From Vampirovibrio chlorellavorus (lineage in GTDB: Bacteria > Cyanobacteriota > Vampirovibrionia > Vampirovibrionales > Vampirovibrionaceae): 64,000 nt of DNA. Made by a program: the position numbers and the translations under genes. Position 1 is the first letter of the stretch, and every line of letters starts with the position of its first letter. This document shows positions 19,367 through 27,864 of this stretch, one piece after another. Under the pieces are notes generated by a model. The model was not told the origin of the DNA and ran no database searches. It was given only the letters and a program-made list of their open reading frames with translations. The stretch is from contig CAIPMU010000011.1 in NCBI GenBank assembly GCA_903866275.1, forward strand, positions 248,001-312,000. The letters are read 5' to 3'.

Positions 19367-19573
19367 AATGAGTGATTCTCCAAATTGGCTCAAACACAAA
19401 AAATCTAAAATTCGAAATGGCGTCTTGATGTCTTAAAGAGGAAGCGATCAACAGACGCAGTGAGGCAGGAGGCAACCGGCTCGCGTTTTTTGAGAACTAA
19501 AAACCAATGCCTTTGATTGGCCCGAGAATATCACAAAATCAACCCTCACAGACTCCCGATTATAACCGGACTC

Positions 19574-19582
19574 TGGTAGAAT
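19574..19582 (+). promoter_or_regulatory. Extended -10 promoter before the GerMN gene
   Basis: TG-G-TAGAAT fits the extended -10 form (TGnTATAAT). It lies 58 bases before the ATG at 19641. No good -35 is seen, which is usual for extended -10 promoters. Confidence 0.4.
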
Positions 19583-19640
19583 CATAGTGGCTGCGGCAGA
19601 CATTTTGCCCCAGTGCTTGTTGAGCTGAAGAGGGAAAACG

Positions 19641-20237
19641 ATGTCACCCAATGCCACACTAGAAACACCCAAACCCGAATCGCCCAAAAAGCTCCCCAGG
19701 CAGATTTGGGTGCTGCTTGCCGCTTTACTGGTCGTTGACGCCATCGCATTCACCACCTTTATGGCCTGCAATCCCAAGGTGTTTGACGACAAGCCCCCGG
19801 CATCCCAGACCATCGCCAAAGACGTGGTCACGGTCTTCTTCAATAAGGCGCAAGGCAGTCAAAGCATCGTGGAAAATGTCATTCGCAAAATACCGGCAAA
19901 CGCGACTGATTCCGCGCTGACCTTTGCCCTACAGGAACTGCTCAAGGGCCCCACCCCGGAAGAGAAAGCCCAGGGCTTTTACAGTGAAATCCCTACAGGC
20001 ACAAAGCTTTTAGCCTTAAACACACAAAAGGATAGCATCACCATCAACCTTTCCAGGGAATTCTCCACGGGGGGCGGCTCAAACAGTATGTTGCAGCGCC
20101 TGGAACAGGTCAAACAAACCGCTTATTCCGTAGACAGTGTCCATCCCATCACGCTGGCCGTGGAAGGCAAGCCGCTGGACACCTTGGGGGGCGAGGGACT
20201 GGAAGTCCCCGATACCCTGAAACGGGAGATGCAATAA
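19641..20237 (+). CDS. GerMN-domain lipoprotein-like membrane protein
   Basis: This 198-residue protein has a polar N-terminus, one membrane segment (QIWVLLAALLVVDAIAFTTF) and then a GerMN domain. The family hallmarks VVTVFFNK, ALQELLKGPTPEEKAQGFYS and ITINLSREFSTGGGS are present. GerMN domains were named from spore germination proteins but are common in non-spore-formers, where they act in the envelope, often next to peptidoglycan amidases. No sporulation genes are nearby. A Cys (MACNPK) just past the membrane segment could be a lipidation site, but the region around it is not a good lipobox. The start has GAGGGAAAACG upstream. Confidence 0.85.
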   Translation: MSPNATLETPKPESPKKLPRQIWVLLAALLVVDAIAFTTFMACNPKVFDDKPPASQTIAKDVVTVFFNKAQGSQSIVENVIRKIPANATDSALTFALQELLKGPTPEEKAQGFYSEIPTGTKLLALNTQKDSITINLSREFSTGGGSNSMLQRLEQVKQTAYSVDSVHPITLAVEGKPLDTLGGEGLEVPDTLKREMQ

Positions 20238-20578
20238 ATCTGAGCGCATCAGGCGGTATACGGCTTTTGGCCTCAGGGCTCTGGGCATCAAAAATCAGCG
20301 CAGTTGGCTGCTGTGGTATCACGTTCAAAACTCAAACAACCGAAACTAAAGTGTGAACAGCCTTTTGAATTTGATTTACAGGCGTTTTTTTTGCTTGTAG
20401 AGTAATTATCGGCAGGTTTTTCAAAACCTTTAGGCTGATTTTGGAAAATCCGAAAAACCTTTCTTTTTCAAGCCTGGGCCAGACTTTCAGCCGTTCTCGA
20501 CTGTTCTCCCCGCTGTGTTTCAGTCAATCCCTGGTATTTATCTAGCGCCCCATCCTGCAATCAAAGGGAAGCCCCATT
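20238..20578. other. Long leader region upstream of purC-purS
   Basis: About 340 bases without a gene. It contains an A/T-rich part (20340-20460) with a small hairpin AGGTTT-TTCA-AAACCT near 20414-20429 and a possible weak promoter (TTTACA, then TAGAGT 17 bases on, near 20376-20405). I looked for a purine or PRPP/ppGpp riboswitch and do not see their conserved cores. Confidence 0.35.
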
Positions 20579-21568
20579 ATGACCGTTGCAACCGAAATTC
20601 TGGCGGAAGGCAAAACCAAGATCCTTCGTCCCGGCCTGAGCCCCAACGAGGTTCGTGTCACCTTCAAGGACGCCGCCACTGCTTTTAACGGCAAAAAATA
20701 CGCCGAAATTCCAGGCAAGGGGCAACTCAACGCCCAGATTTCCACACTGTTGTTTAAATTACTGGAATCAGCCGGTGTGCCCACCTGCTTTGTGCGCGCG
20801 GGCGAAACAAGCAGCGAACTGGTTTACCGCCCCTTGACCATGATTCCGCTGGAAGTGGTGGTGCGTAACTACGCCTATGGCAGCATTATCAAACGCTTTG
20901 ATTTTGAAGAGGGCATGCCCTTTCAGAAGCCGCTGGTAGAATTTTTCCACAAAACCAGTGATGACCCGCAGATTACCGAAGCACTGATTCTGGAACTGAA
21001 TTTAGTGCCCAATCAGGCGGTGCTGGAAGCCATTCAGCTGATGGCCCTGCAAATCAATGAAGTCTTTTTGCAGTTCTTTGGCCCGCGCGGCATCCGTTGC
21101 GCCGATTTCAAACTGGAATTTGGTATCGATCCCGATGGCAAACTCTTGCTGGGCGATGAGCTGAGCCCGGATAACTTCCGTCTGCGCGATACTCAAACTG
21201 GCGCCGTGCTGGATAAAGACGTGTTCCGTCTGGATTTAGCCGATTTGGCTGAAACCTATCGTCATCTGCTGGGCCGCATGCAAGGCCCTGCCACCCAGGC
21301 CGCGCCTCCTACTCGCTTGCACACCTATCAGGCGGAAGTCTTTGTGCAAAGCCGCAAGAGCATCCTCAACCCGGAGAGCAAGGCCATTCTCGAAGGCTTG
21401 CATGTGTTGGGCTACCAGAGCGTGCAAACCCTGAACGCGGGCAAGCGCATCGTCATTCAAGTTCAGGCGGAAAGCCTGTTGGCCGCCGAAAAACAGGTGC
21501 GCCAAGTGGCCGAAACCGTCTTGAGCAATCCCGTAATTGAAGATTACGAGCTGAGGCTGAAGCCATGA
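20579..21568 (+). CDS. purC: PurC-PurS fusion: SAICAR synthetase joined to FGAM synthase subunit PurS
   Basis: The protein of 329 residues holds two purine enzymes in one chain. Residues 1 to about 237 are PurC ([51 protein letters not shown]), which joins aspartate to CAIR. Residues about 250-329 are PurS ([20 protein letters not shown], then LGYQSVQTL and NPVIEDYEL), the small subunit that helps PurQ and PurL form FGAM. A Pro/Ala/Thr-rich linker separates them. The stop codon overlaps the purQ ATG by four bases. The ATG at 20579 follows AAAGGGAA. Separate purC and purS genes are the common state, so the fusion is notable; it is fully in frame with no sign of sequencing error. Confidence 0.93.
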   Translation: MTVATEILAEGKTKILRPGLSPNEVRVTFKDAATAFNGKKYAEIPGKGQLNAQISTLLFKLLESAGVPTCFVRAGETSSELVYRPLTMIPLEVVVRNYAYGSIIKRFDFEEGMPFQKPLVEFFHKTSDDPQITEALILELNLVPNQAVLEAIQLMALQINEVFLQFFGPRGIRCADFKLEFGIDPDGKLLLGDELSPDNFRLRDTQTGAVLDKDVFRLDLADLAETYRHLLGRMQGPATQAAPPTRLHTYQAEVFVQSRKSILNPESKAILEGLHVLGYQSVQTLNAGKRIVIQVQAESLLAAEKQVRQVAETVLSNPVIEDYELRLKP

Positions 21569-22257
21569 AGTTTGGGGTCGTAGTTTTTCCAGGCTCCAAC
21601 TGTGAGCGCGATATGGCCGATGCGGTGCGCTTGCATCTGAAGGAAGAGTGCGTGTTCCTCTGGCACGACCAGACGGATCTGCAAGGCGTGGATTGCGTGT
21701 TGCTGCCCGGCGGCTTTAGTTATGGCGACTATCTACGTTCCGGGGCCATTGCCCGTTTTTCTCCCGTAATGGAGAGCGTAAAAGCGTTCGCGGACAAAGG
21801 CGGTCCAGTGCTGGGCGTTTGTAACGGCTTTCAGGTCCTCACCGAAGCCCACTTGCTGCCCGGTGCGCTGATGAAAAACAGCTCGTTGCGCTTTCAGTGT
21901 GACGCCGTTGATTTAATCGTGGAAAACAACCACACGACGTTTAGCAGCGCATATCAGGCGGGTCAGCGCATTACCTTGCCCATCGCCCACGGGGACGGCA
22001 ATTATTACGCCGAGCCCGAGGTGATCCAACGTCTGGAAGACAACCATCAAGTCGTCTTTCGCTACGCAGACAATGTCAATGGCTCCGTCAACCGCATTGC
22101 GGGCATTTGCAACGAACGCGGGAACGTGATGGGCATGATGCCTCACCCCGAACGCAACCTGTGGCCCACCACACCCGCTAACGGCGGCAACTGGACGGGT
22201 GACGGCCGCGGGGTATTTGATTCCATCCTAAAATTTGCATTAGAACAGGTGGGCTAG
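21565..22257 (+). CDS. purQ: Phosphoribosylformylglycinamidine synthase, glutaminase subunit PurQ
   Basis: PurQ frees ammonia from glutamine and passes it to PurL, together with PurS, in the fourth step of purine synthesis. The 230 residues include [37 protein letters not shown], the nucleophilic Cys in [11 protein letters not shown], and the His/Glu pair in [13 protein letters not shown]. The ATG overlaps the PurC-PurS stop (ATGA), so the two are translationally coupled and probably made in equal amounts. PurL is not in this window. Confidence 0.96.
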   Translation: MKFGVVVFPGSNCERDMADAVRLHLKEECVFLWHDQTDLQGVDCVLLPGGFSYGDYLRSGAIARFSPVMESVKAFADKGGPVLGVCNGFQVLTEAHLLPGALMKNSSLRFQCDAVDLIVENNHTTFSSAYQAGQRITLPIAHGDGNYYAEPEVIQRLEDNHQVVFRYADNVNGSVNRIAGICNERGNVMGMMPHPERNLWPTTPANGGNWTGDGRGVFDSILKFALEQVG

Positions 22258-22259
22258 CA

Positions 22260-22394
22260 ATGCTTTACGGTCGTATGCGCATGTTACTAATCGCCCTGCT
22301 CTTTGGGGCCACCGTATTCTGGCTGCTTACGCAAGTCAGCATGATGTCTATGCGCCATCACCAACAACCCATTCAAGCCATTACGAACCAATAA
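22260..22394 (+). CDS. Small single-pass membrane protein next to purQ
   Basis: A 44-codon open frame starts two bases after the purQ stop, with AGGTGG at good distance before its ATG. It reads MLYGRMRMLLIALLFGATVF and continues through WLLTQV into a polar, His-rich tail (RHHQQPIQ). This is one membrane helix with a basic N-terminus (inside) and a short outer tail. Tight spacing and a good ribosome site make it a likely third gene of the purCS-purQ operon. No family is recognised; its link to purine synthesis is only positional. Confidence 0.55.
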   Translation: MLYGRMRMLLIALLFGATVFWLLTQVSMMSMRHHQQPIQAITNQ

Positions 22395-22463
22395 GCCGTT
22401 TCAACCCAAGCGAAACGCTCAATTCGTGTTTTGGCAAAACATGCGCGGTGAAGCCGCTCTTTA

Positions 22464-22528
22464 GGTTGAAAACCTTCAACCCTGGGGTCTTCCGGCCTGC
22501 ATGAAACTTGCAGGCCGGAAGACCCCAG
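22464..22528. terminator. Tandem hairpins with a perfect 20-bp stem between purQ operon and gltX
   Basis: Two inverted repeats lie back to back. The first, 22464-22481, is GGTTGAA-AACC-TTCAACC. The second, 22482-22528, has two perfect 20-base arms (CTGGGGTCTTCCGGCCTGCA and its complement) around a 7-base loop TGAAACT. No T-run follows on either strand, so it is not a classic terminator, but the position between convergent genes suggests a two-way transcription barrier or mRNA end stabiliser. Confidence 0.6.
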
Positions 22529-22565
22529 AAAGCAGCATCCCTTCTCGCTTCAATCTAAATGATGA

Positions 22566-24050
22566 TTACGGTGTGAAACTGCCCGTAGTCAACACCAGAG
22601 CGGTATCTACACGATGCGCGACCGTCTCTTTACCCAAAATATGCAGCGTTTTGGACAGGTCAGCCCCGTGGGTGCGCCCTGTGACTGCAGCGCGGATGAT
22701 CCACATGATGGTTTTCATCTTGATGGGCTTAAGGCCGTTGGCAAAGGCTTTCACCTGAAGGGCCAAAGCGTCTGGAGAGCTGAAATCTGCCGAAGCTAAA
22801 AAGTCCTGTTTAAACTGCTGCAAGACCTGGGCTGGTTCAGGGCCGGTCAAGACTTCGCCCACCAAGGCTGCATCCAGCATCACATTCTGACCAAAGAAAT
22901 AATTGACCGCATCGGGTAGCTCACTCAACACCGTAACAGGCTCACGCACGGCATCCAGAATCTGGTGCAACTGGGCTTCGCTGTATTGGTGCAGATCAAA
23001 GTCGTGCAAGTAGGGGCGCGCCACGGCAAGCAGGTGCTCCAGCGACATGGTGCGGATGAGTTTACCGTTGATGAAGTTCAACTTGTCTTTTTCAAAGATG
23101 GCGGGGCTGTGGGTAATGCGTTCCAGCTCGAACTGGCTGGCAAAGTGGCTCAGGGTACCAATTTCCTCGCCATCCGGTGGCGACCAGCCCAGCAGGGCGA
23201 TAAAGTTACAGAATGCCTCCGGCAAATAGCCGTCTTTCATGTAATCGGACACAGCGACCGCTCCGTGCCGCTTGGAGAGCTTTGTGCGATCGGGCGCAAG
23301 AATCATGCCAACATGAGCAAACTCTGGCTGAGGCGCCTGCAAGGCCTCATACAGAAGAATCTGTCTGGGGGTGTTGGAAATGTGATCTTCTCCCCGAATC
23401 ACATGCGTGATTTGCATCAGCATGTCATCCACCACCACGGCAAAGTTGTAGCTGGGCGTGCCATCAGACTTCATAATCACAAAATCGCCCAGCAAGGCCG
23501 TATCAAAGGAGACCTCTCCGCGCACCTGATCCTTGAACACCAGAGCTCCGCGGTCTTTCGGGATATGAAACCGCAGGGAGGGCTTGCGGACTACTCCATC
23601 ATCGGCAGGCTTGGCCGCCAGTTCTTCGCGGCATTTTGCGTCAAAGCAGGCCCCGTTATAGATAAACGCCCGCTTTTCCGCTTGCGCCTTCTCGCGTTCT
23701 GCATCCAGTTCAGCCTGGGTGTGGTAGCAGTAGTAGGCGTGACCACGTTCAATCAGGGTTTCTGCCCATTGCTTGTAAAGGGGTAAACGCTCGGACTGGG
23801 CATAAGGCGCATAAGGGCCGCCCACATCCGGGCCTTCATCCCATTGTAAGCCCAGCGCCTTCAGGCTATCAAAAATATTCTGGGTATAAATCGGCTGCGA
23901 GCGCTCCAAGTCCGTGTCTTCAATCCGCAGAATGAACTGCCCCTCGTGTCCCTTGGCGTACAAATAGTTGAACAACGCCGTGCGGGCGGTACCCACGTGC
24001 AAAAAGCCGGTAGGGCTAGGGGCAATACGAACTCGGATGGGCTTAGTCAT
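22566..24050 (-). CDS. gltX: Glutamyl-tRNA synthetase
   Basis: GltX charges tRNA(Glu), and probably tRNA(Gln) as substrate for GatCAB. The class I synthetase motifs are present: PSPTGFLHVGTARTALFNYL (HIGH-type) and KLSKRHGAV (KMSKS-type). The GluRS-specific blocks HVIRGEDHISNTPRQILLYEA and GMILAPDR are also there. The C-terminal anticodon-binding helical domain is complete. I choose the ATG at 24050 (TKPIRVRIAPSP follows); GGAG lies 11 bases upstream and the family match begins at once. Longer starts at 24068 or 24098 are less likely. It is 494 residues long. Since gatC is also in the window, a non-discriminating GluRS is plausible but not shown. Confidence 0.96.
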   Translation of the reverse strand: MTKPIRVRIAPSPTGFLHVGTARTALFNYLYAKGHEGQFILRIEDTDLERSQPIYTQNIFDSLKALGLQWDEGPDVGGPYAPYAQSERLPLYKQWAETLIERGHAYYCYHTQAELDAEREKAQAEKRAFIYNGACFDAKCREELAAKPADDGVVRKPSLRFHIPKDRGALVFKDQVRGEVSFDTALLGDFVIMKSDGTPSYNFAVVVDDMLMQITHVIRGEDHISNTPRQILLYEALQAPQPEFAHVGMILAPDRTKLSKRHGAVAVSDYMKDGYLPEAFCNFIALLGWSPPDGEEIGTLSHFASQFELERITHSPAIFEKDKLNFINGKLIRTMSLEHLLAVARPYLHDFDLHQYSEAQLHQILDAVREPVTVLSELPDAVNYFFGQNVMLDAALVGEVLTGPEPAQVLQQFKQDFLASADFSSPDALALQVKAFANGLKPIKMKTIMWIIRAAVTGRTHGADLSKTLHILGKETVAHRVDTALVLTTGSFTP

Positions 24051-24146
24051 GCGCGAAGGGGCTCCCATATACTCACGGCGGAAGCGGTTTAGAGGCAAAG
24101 GCCTGCACTCCCCCCGTTATCCATTGATAACCTACCCAGAATAAGC

Positions 24147-24178
24147 CAAAGGCCCCGGTCGTTCAACCGTGGCCTTTG
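24147..24178 (-). terminator. Stem-loop between rlpA and gltX
   Basis: CAAAGGCC and GGCCTTTG with an inner CGGT/ACCG pairing form a strong hairpin about 34 bases past the rlpA stop. On the minus strand only a weak T-rich stretch follows (GCTTATTCT). Confidence 0.6.
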
Positions 24179-24211
24179 AAAAAACAGAGAGGCGACTCTC
24201 GCCAAATGGGT

Positions 24212-25189
24212 CTAGCTGCTGCGCTTCACGATTTCAAGTGAAACACGTGCCACGCCGGAACCCAGCATCCCAATGGCGCTGGCCGCACCGCGAGACAGAT
24301 CGATAATCCGGCCACCGGCGTAAGGGCCGCGATCAGTGATTTTTACAAAGCAGCTTTTGTGGTTGCGTTGGTTGACCACTTTTACCATCGTGCCGAAAGG
24401 CAGGGTTTTATGGGCTGCCGTCAGTGCGTGCATGTTGAACCGGCTGCCATCTGCGGCGCGCCGTCCGTGAAAGACGCCACCATACCAGGAAGCCATGCCA
24501 ACCATTGTTCGGCCCGTGCTTTGGTACTCAACCTTCGCAGGCTCTGTGCCCTCCAGAAAACCGGCCAGTGCCTGCGCTTTCAAAGGCGCTTCGCCCAAGA
24601 CCTGACGCAAACGGTTGGTGTACAGAAAGGCAAGTCTGGGTTGAGTCTCTTGGGCAGCCTTGGCCGTCGAAGCATCAACTGTGGCCAGCACGGTATCGGC
24701 CAGGGTGATAACCACTTGCTTCTGCCCATCAATGCTTTGCAGTGCGGGACGCAGCTTGCCAATCGATTCGGCTTCGGTGGTCAGAATCCGGTTCAGGCGA
24801 TCCGCGATGATTTTAACGCGGGTATAAGAGTCCATACTGGCCACGGTGCCCTGAAAACGGAGGATCTCGGTGCCGTTTACGAACAGGCTGGTGGTATTAC
24901 CATCTTGAGGCAGGACCTGGATCACAGTGGGCAGTTTGCCCGTGCCGCCGCCAATGGTATAAACGTCTGGAGTGGAAGGACGAGAAATGCCTTCCTGAGA
25001 GTCAACGGGGAGGGCTTCAATACCGGTGTGGGGAATCACCGAAGCCACCTGGAGATTTTGAGACTGGGGGATAATCAGTGAAGAGAGGGGAACTTGGGTA
25101 TCTGCCTGTGCAAATAGCGTCGTCGTGAGACTCGCTTGACCCAGCATTACTGCCGTAGCCAGCAGTCCTGCTAGTTTTTTACTTACCAT
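24212..25189 (-). CDS. rlpA: RlpA-like double-psi beta-barrel protein (septal ring lytic transglycosylase family)
   Basis: This 325-residue exported protein begins with a signal peptide (KKLAGLLATAVMLGQASLTTT, cut near LFAQA). The C-terminal 100 residues are the RlpA/DPBB domain: GMASWYGGVFHGRRAADGSR, LTAAHKTLPFGTMVKVVN, KITDRGPYAGGRIIDLSRGA. The conserved Asp and His of the lytic site are present. The middle region (about 60-200) is an unrecognised domain of strands and helices. RlpA enzymes cut naked glycan at division sites or serve in cell separation. No SPOR domain is visible, so septal targeting would need another part. A long AT-rich spacer separates it from the CDF gene. Confidence 0.88.
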   Translation of the reverse strand: MVSKKLAGLLATAVMLGQASLTTTLFAQADTQVPLSSLIIPQSQNLQVASVIPHTGIEALPVDSQEGISRPSTPDVYTIGGGTGKLPTVIQVLPQDGNTTSLFVNGTEILRFQGTVASMDSYTRVKIIADRLNRILTTEAESIGKLRPALQSIDGQKQVVITLADTVLATVDASTAKAAQETQPRLAFLYTNRLRQVLGEAPLKAQALAGFLEGTEPAKVEYQSTGRTMVGMASWYGGVFHGRRAADGSRFNMHALTAAHKTLPFGTMVKVVNQRNHKSCFVKITDRGPYAGGRIIDLSRGAASAIGMLGSGVARVSLEIVKRSS

Positions 25190-25523
25190 GCATACTTGCT
25201 CCTGTGTCTACATCAACGTGTTTGAGCTGAAATGGGGTACAATTGACTTGCAAATGTCATTTCCAGCTATACCGGGTTGGGTTCCTCTTGAGCGATCCCA
25301 ACTTACCCTGATTAAGTCAGATCCTGCAACCTTCAATGCCCTCGAGTTTACATTTTGCTTATATCCTTCGGGGGTAAAATGATTTCTCCAGTCTCAAATG
25401 TATATAAAAAAAGCAGCCATTCAATATGCATCCTGAAACCAACCATGTGCAACAAATATATACTATCGGCAACTGTAAAGTTTTTGACCCAAAAACACCC
25501 CGTTTTTAATATTTCTTTTTAAA
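25190..25523. other. Intergenic region upstream of the CDF exporter
   Basis: About 330 bases between divergent genes, AT-rich in its second half, containing the likely rlpA promoter on the minus strand. A short open frame at 25188-25382 looks non-coding. Confidence 0.4.
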
Positions 25524-25540
25524 TATTATTTTAAATAATA
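25524..25540. promoter_or_regulatory. Palindromic operator candidate for the CDF gene
   Basis: TATTATTT-T-AAATAATA is a perfect inverted repeat with a single central base. It covers the -35 region of the promoter whose -10 lies at 25552. Metal-sensing repressors of efflux genes often bind AT-rich palindromes there; which family is unknown. Confidence 0.45.
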
Positions 25541-25551
25541 AAACTGTTTTA

Positions 25552-25557
25552 TATAAT
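25552..25557 (+). promoter_or_regulatory. -10 element of the CDF gene
   Basis: A consensus TATAAT lies 18 bases before the ATG at 25575, with an AT-rich -35 region overlapped by the palindrome at 25524-25540. The 5' leader would be very short, about 10 bases. Confidence 0.5.
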
Positions 25558-25574
25558 TTTAGAGAATTTTAGAC

Positions 25575-26513
25575 ATGACTGACGAGTGTCAACATGGATT
25601 ACAGCACCATCACCACCACCACCATCATGTAGGCCTCGCTGAAGGAATCAGCCCATCCTACGTTAAAAAGCTACAGTGGGTGATGGTTTTAGCCATTATA
25701 TATCTGGTTTTGCAAACAATGGGAAGCTATTATTCTGGCAGCCTGGCCCTCATGGCTGATGCCGGGCATAAACTGGCCGATATTGGTGCCATTGGGCTGG
25801 CCCTGTTTGCCTCCTGGTTTTCCCACCTGTCCAGTTCCCCGCGTAAAAGCTTTGGTTTCTACCGACTGGAAATTCTGGCAGCCCTGTTGAACGGACTAGG
25901 GCTGATGGCAATCGCCTGCATGATCCTGTGGGAGGCGCTGAGCCGCTCAACGCATCCCCCCGAAATTGTCGGGGGAACGATGCTGTGGGTTTCCATTGCT
26001 GGACTCTGCATTAATATCCTCTCAGCGAAACTGCTTTACCCGGATCGCGAGCTGAATCTTAACGTCAAAGGGGCGCTATTTCATATTGCATCTGATGTAG
26101 TGAACTCGCTGGGCGAAATTGTGGCGGCCTTGGGGGTGATTTACTTTCACTTTACATGGCTAGACACGATCATCAGCATGGTGATCGCCCTGCTGGTCTT
26201 CTATAACGCCAGTCGCGTTTTTCTGGAAGCGCTGAATATTCTGATGGAGGCTTCGCCTCGACACCTGAGCATCGCTAAAATTCAGAATTTTATGATGGAA
26301 CAACCCGGCGTACTGGATGTACATGACCTCCACGTCTGGACAATTACCACAGGCAAGGAAGCCTTGTTGGCGCATGTCAAGGTCACCGCCGATCACTTTG
26401 CCTATGCCTCCGCGCATGAGCTGGAAAAAGCCCTACGGGAAACGTTTGACCTCTGCCATATCACGGTTCAGCTGGAGCCCCCCGGCTTTGAAGAGGATGC
26501 CATACCGTTTTAA
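25575..26513 (+). CDS. Cation diffusion facilitator exporter (zinc-type CDF, CzcD-like)
   Basis: This 312-residue antiporter of the CDF family has six membrane helices and a cytoplasmic C-terminal domain. The N-terminus has eight histidines in a row (residues 11-18), a metal-collecting tail typical of zinc CDFs. The transport site is visible: MADAGHKLAD in helix 2 and HIASD in helix 5, the HxxxD/HxxxD pattern of Zn2+/Cd2+ types. VLDVHDLHVWTITTGKEAL in the C-terminal domain matches the dimerisation and metal-sensing fold. The upstream palindrome suggests metal-controlled expression. It exports Zn2+, perhaps also Cd2+ or Co2+, against protons across the inner membrane (family knowledge). Confidence 0.93.
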   Translation: MTDECQHGLQHHHHHHHHVGLAEGISPSYVKKLQWVMVLAIIYLVLQTMGSYYSGSLALMADAGHKLADIGAIGLALFASWFSHLSSSPRKSFGFYRLEILAALLNGLGLMAIACMILWEALSRSTHPPEIVGGTMLWVSIAGLCINILSAKLLYPDRELNLNVKGALFHIASDVVNSLGEIVAALGVIYFHFTWLDTIISMVIALLVFYNASRVFLEALNILMEASPRHLSIAKIQNFMMEQPGVLDVHDLHVWTITTGKEALLAHVKVTADHFAYASAHELEKALRETFDLCHITVQLEPPGFEEDAIPF

Positions 26514-26913
26514 CCCTACTTTCCGATCCGAGACTCCAGATTCCAGCTCGTCGAGATTTTTCTCTTTTCATCCAGAAAAATCAATTGATCAAAATTATTC
26601 AGTGGTCGATCAATAACAAAATTCAATCTCATCTTTAATCCAATTTTAAAAATACAGACCCAAACAGATCGCTTTTTAGAGCGGCACCAAAAACCCCTCT
26701 TTTTTCCTCACGCTTTTCCTTCCTCTATATAGGAAGCCTTTTTTCAAAATCAAACCCAAAACGAGGGATCAAAACCACCCTAAAAATGGACAGGACAAGG
26801 CAAAGCAGCTGATTCTATCAGAATGCCGGACATAGGACGGGCAAGCCAAGATCGCACCGCTCAGCGGGCTCATTGGAATTTCACAGGGCAAAACACTGAC
26901 CCAGCGAACCAAA
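26514..26913. other. Intergenic region after the CDF gene
   Basis: About 400 bases between convergent genes. Apart from the terminator-like hairpin at 26719-26745, I see no gene, RNA signature or repeat. The sequence is A/C-rich on the plus strand. Confidence 0.4.
26719..26745 (+). terminator. Terminator-like hairpin downstream of the CDF gene
   Basis: CTTCCT-CTATAT-AGGAAG followed by CCTTTTTTC. The stem is short but the T-run is good. It lies about 200 bases past the stop codon, so the mRNA would have a long 3' region. Confidence 0.45.
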
Positions 26914-27507
26914 CTAGTAGTTCTTGGGGGGAATGATCAGCTTCTGGTCGATTTGCAGCTTATCAGGGCTGCTCATGTTATTGGCCCGCTGGATCTTGTC
27001 CATCAGTTCCGGACTGGAGGAACCGTAGACTTTTTCAGCAATGCGACCCAAGTTGTCGCCACTGACCACGGTATAAGACGTGCCCGCAGCGGCTGGCCCA
27101 CCCGATGATGTCGAAGTCGACGGACTGGAGGTGGAGGTCCCGGTGGCCGAAGGGATGGCGCTGTTGACCTGAGTATTTGAGGAGGTCCCATGAGAGCCCC
27201 CATTCAGGTCTTCGCTGACCGGAGCGGTCATTTCGGTGCCGTTTAGTTTCACCTGCGGGTGCATGATAAACAACATAAAGACAGCGGAGGTGGCCACCAC
27301 GCCCAACAGCAGACCTACCACAAAGGCAATCAGCGGAGAGCGGTCTTCCCGGTGCAATGGCCGGGTATTGGACCAGAGCATGTCCAGCTCATGCGGTAAT
27401 TCATTGTTATCGGCACGCACATACACGCCGGGGGTCTTCTCTTGCATGTCTGAGGGCATGTCTTTTTCTTCTCCAGAATTGGGGTCAAAATCTTTAGGAA
27501 CCATCAT
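26914..27507 (-). CDS. Membrane-anchored LysM-domain protein
   Basis: This 197-residue protein has a polar N-terminal part of about 60 residues and one membrane segment (LIAFVVGLLLGVVATSAVFM). A Ser/Thr/Gly-rich linker follows, and then a C-terminal LysM domain (YTVVSGDNLGRIAEKVYG, then DKLQIDQKLIIPP). LysM binds peptidoglycan GlcNAc. The topology puts the N-terminal part in the cytoplasm and LysM at the cell wall, so it could tie an inner-membrane partner to the wall. The start at 27507 is an ATG with another in-frame ATG next to it. It is divergent from valS. Confidence 0.85.
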   Translation of the reverse strand: MMVPKDFDPNSGEEKDMPSDMQEKTPGVYVRADNNELPHELDMLWSNTRPLHREDRSPLIAFVVGLLLGVVATSAVFMLFIMHPQVKLNGTEMTAPVSEDLNGGSHGTSSNTQVNSAIPSATGTSTSSPSTSTSSGGPAAAGTSYTVVSGDNLGRIAEKVYGSSSPELMDKIQRANNMSSPDKLQIDQKLIIPPKNY

Positions 27508-27864
27508 AAAAAAACCTGTCTGCTAAATACAATGGGAGAAACTTTCGAGAAGAGGGCCAGAACCCCAGGCATTGGGGGATTCAGCGTTATATTGCTCAAG
27601 ATTGGCTTATGAAGACCTCATGAATTTCTCGAAAAACAGGTTAACCCCATTGCGGGACTCGGACGAAGGGCCAAAAAAGAATGTGAGGATTGGCTCCCGT
27701 CACCTGTTTTGATATTGTACTATAACTTATTTGAGGGTTTGGGCCACCTTAAGGGAATCCCCCGATATTTTTACACGAGCCCGCCCAAGCCCGACTGCCT
27801 GAAGAGGCACACTGCATCCCTCCCTAGCCGCTCCCATAGCGTCGTTAATCAGGAACTCCCATTG
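27508..27864. other. Divergent intergenic region LysM gene / valS
   Basis: About 357 bases. A possible plus-strand promoter reads TTGGCT, then TATTGT 17 bases on (near 27691-27719). The open frame of valS extends upstream to 27709, but the first 52 codons look non-coding. I looked for a T-box leader before valS and found no specifier or antiterminator motif. Confidence 0.35.

Noticed and set aside
17780-19375. 531-codon open frame on the plus strand
   Set aside because: Antisense to ubiD over its whole length, with no protein-like motifs and no ribosome site.
20238-20578. Possible purine riboswitch before purC-purS
   Set aside because: The conserved purine or PRPP aptamer core bases were not found; only a small AT hairpin is seen.
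25188-25382. 64-codon open frame upstream of the CDF gene
   Set aside because: No ribosome site, odd composition, and it covers the region where the rlpA promoter should be.
27508-27864. Possible T-box leader before valS
   Set aside because: No specifier loop, T-box sequence or antiterminator pairing could be made out.
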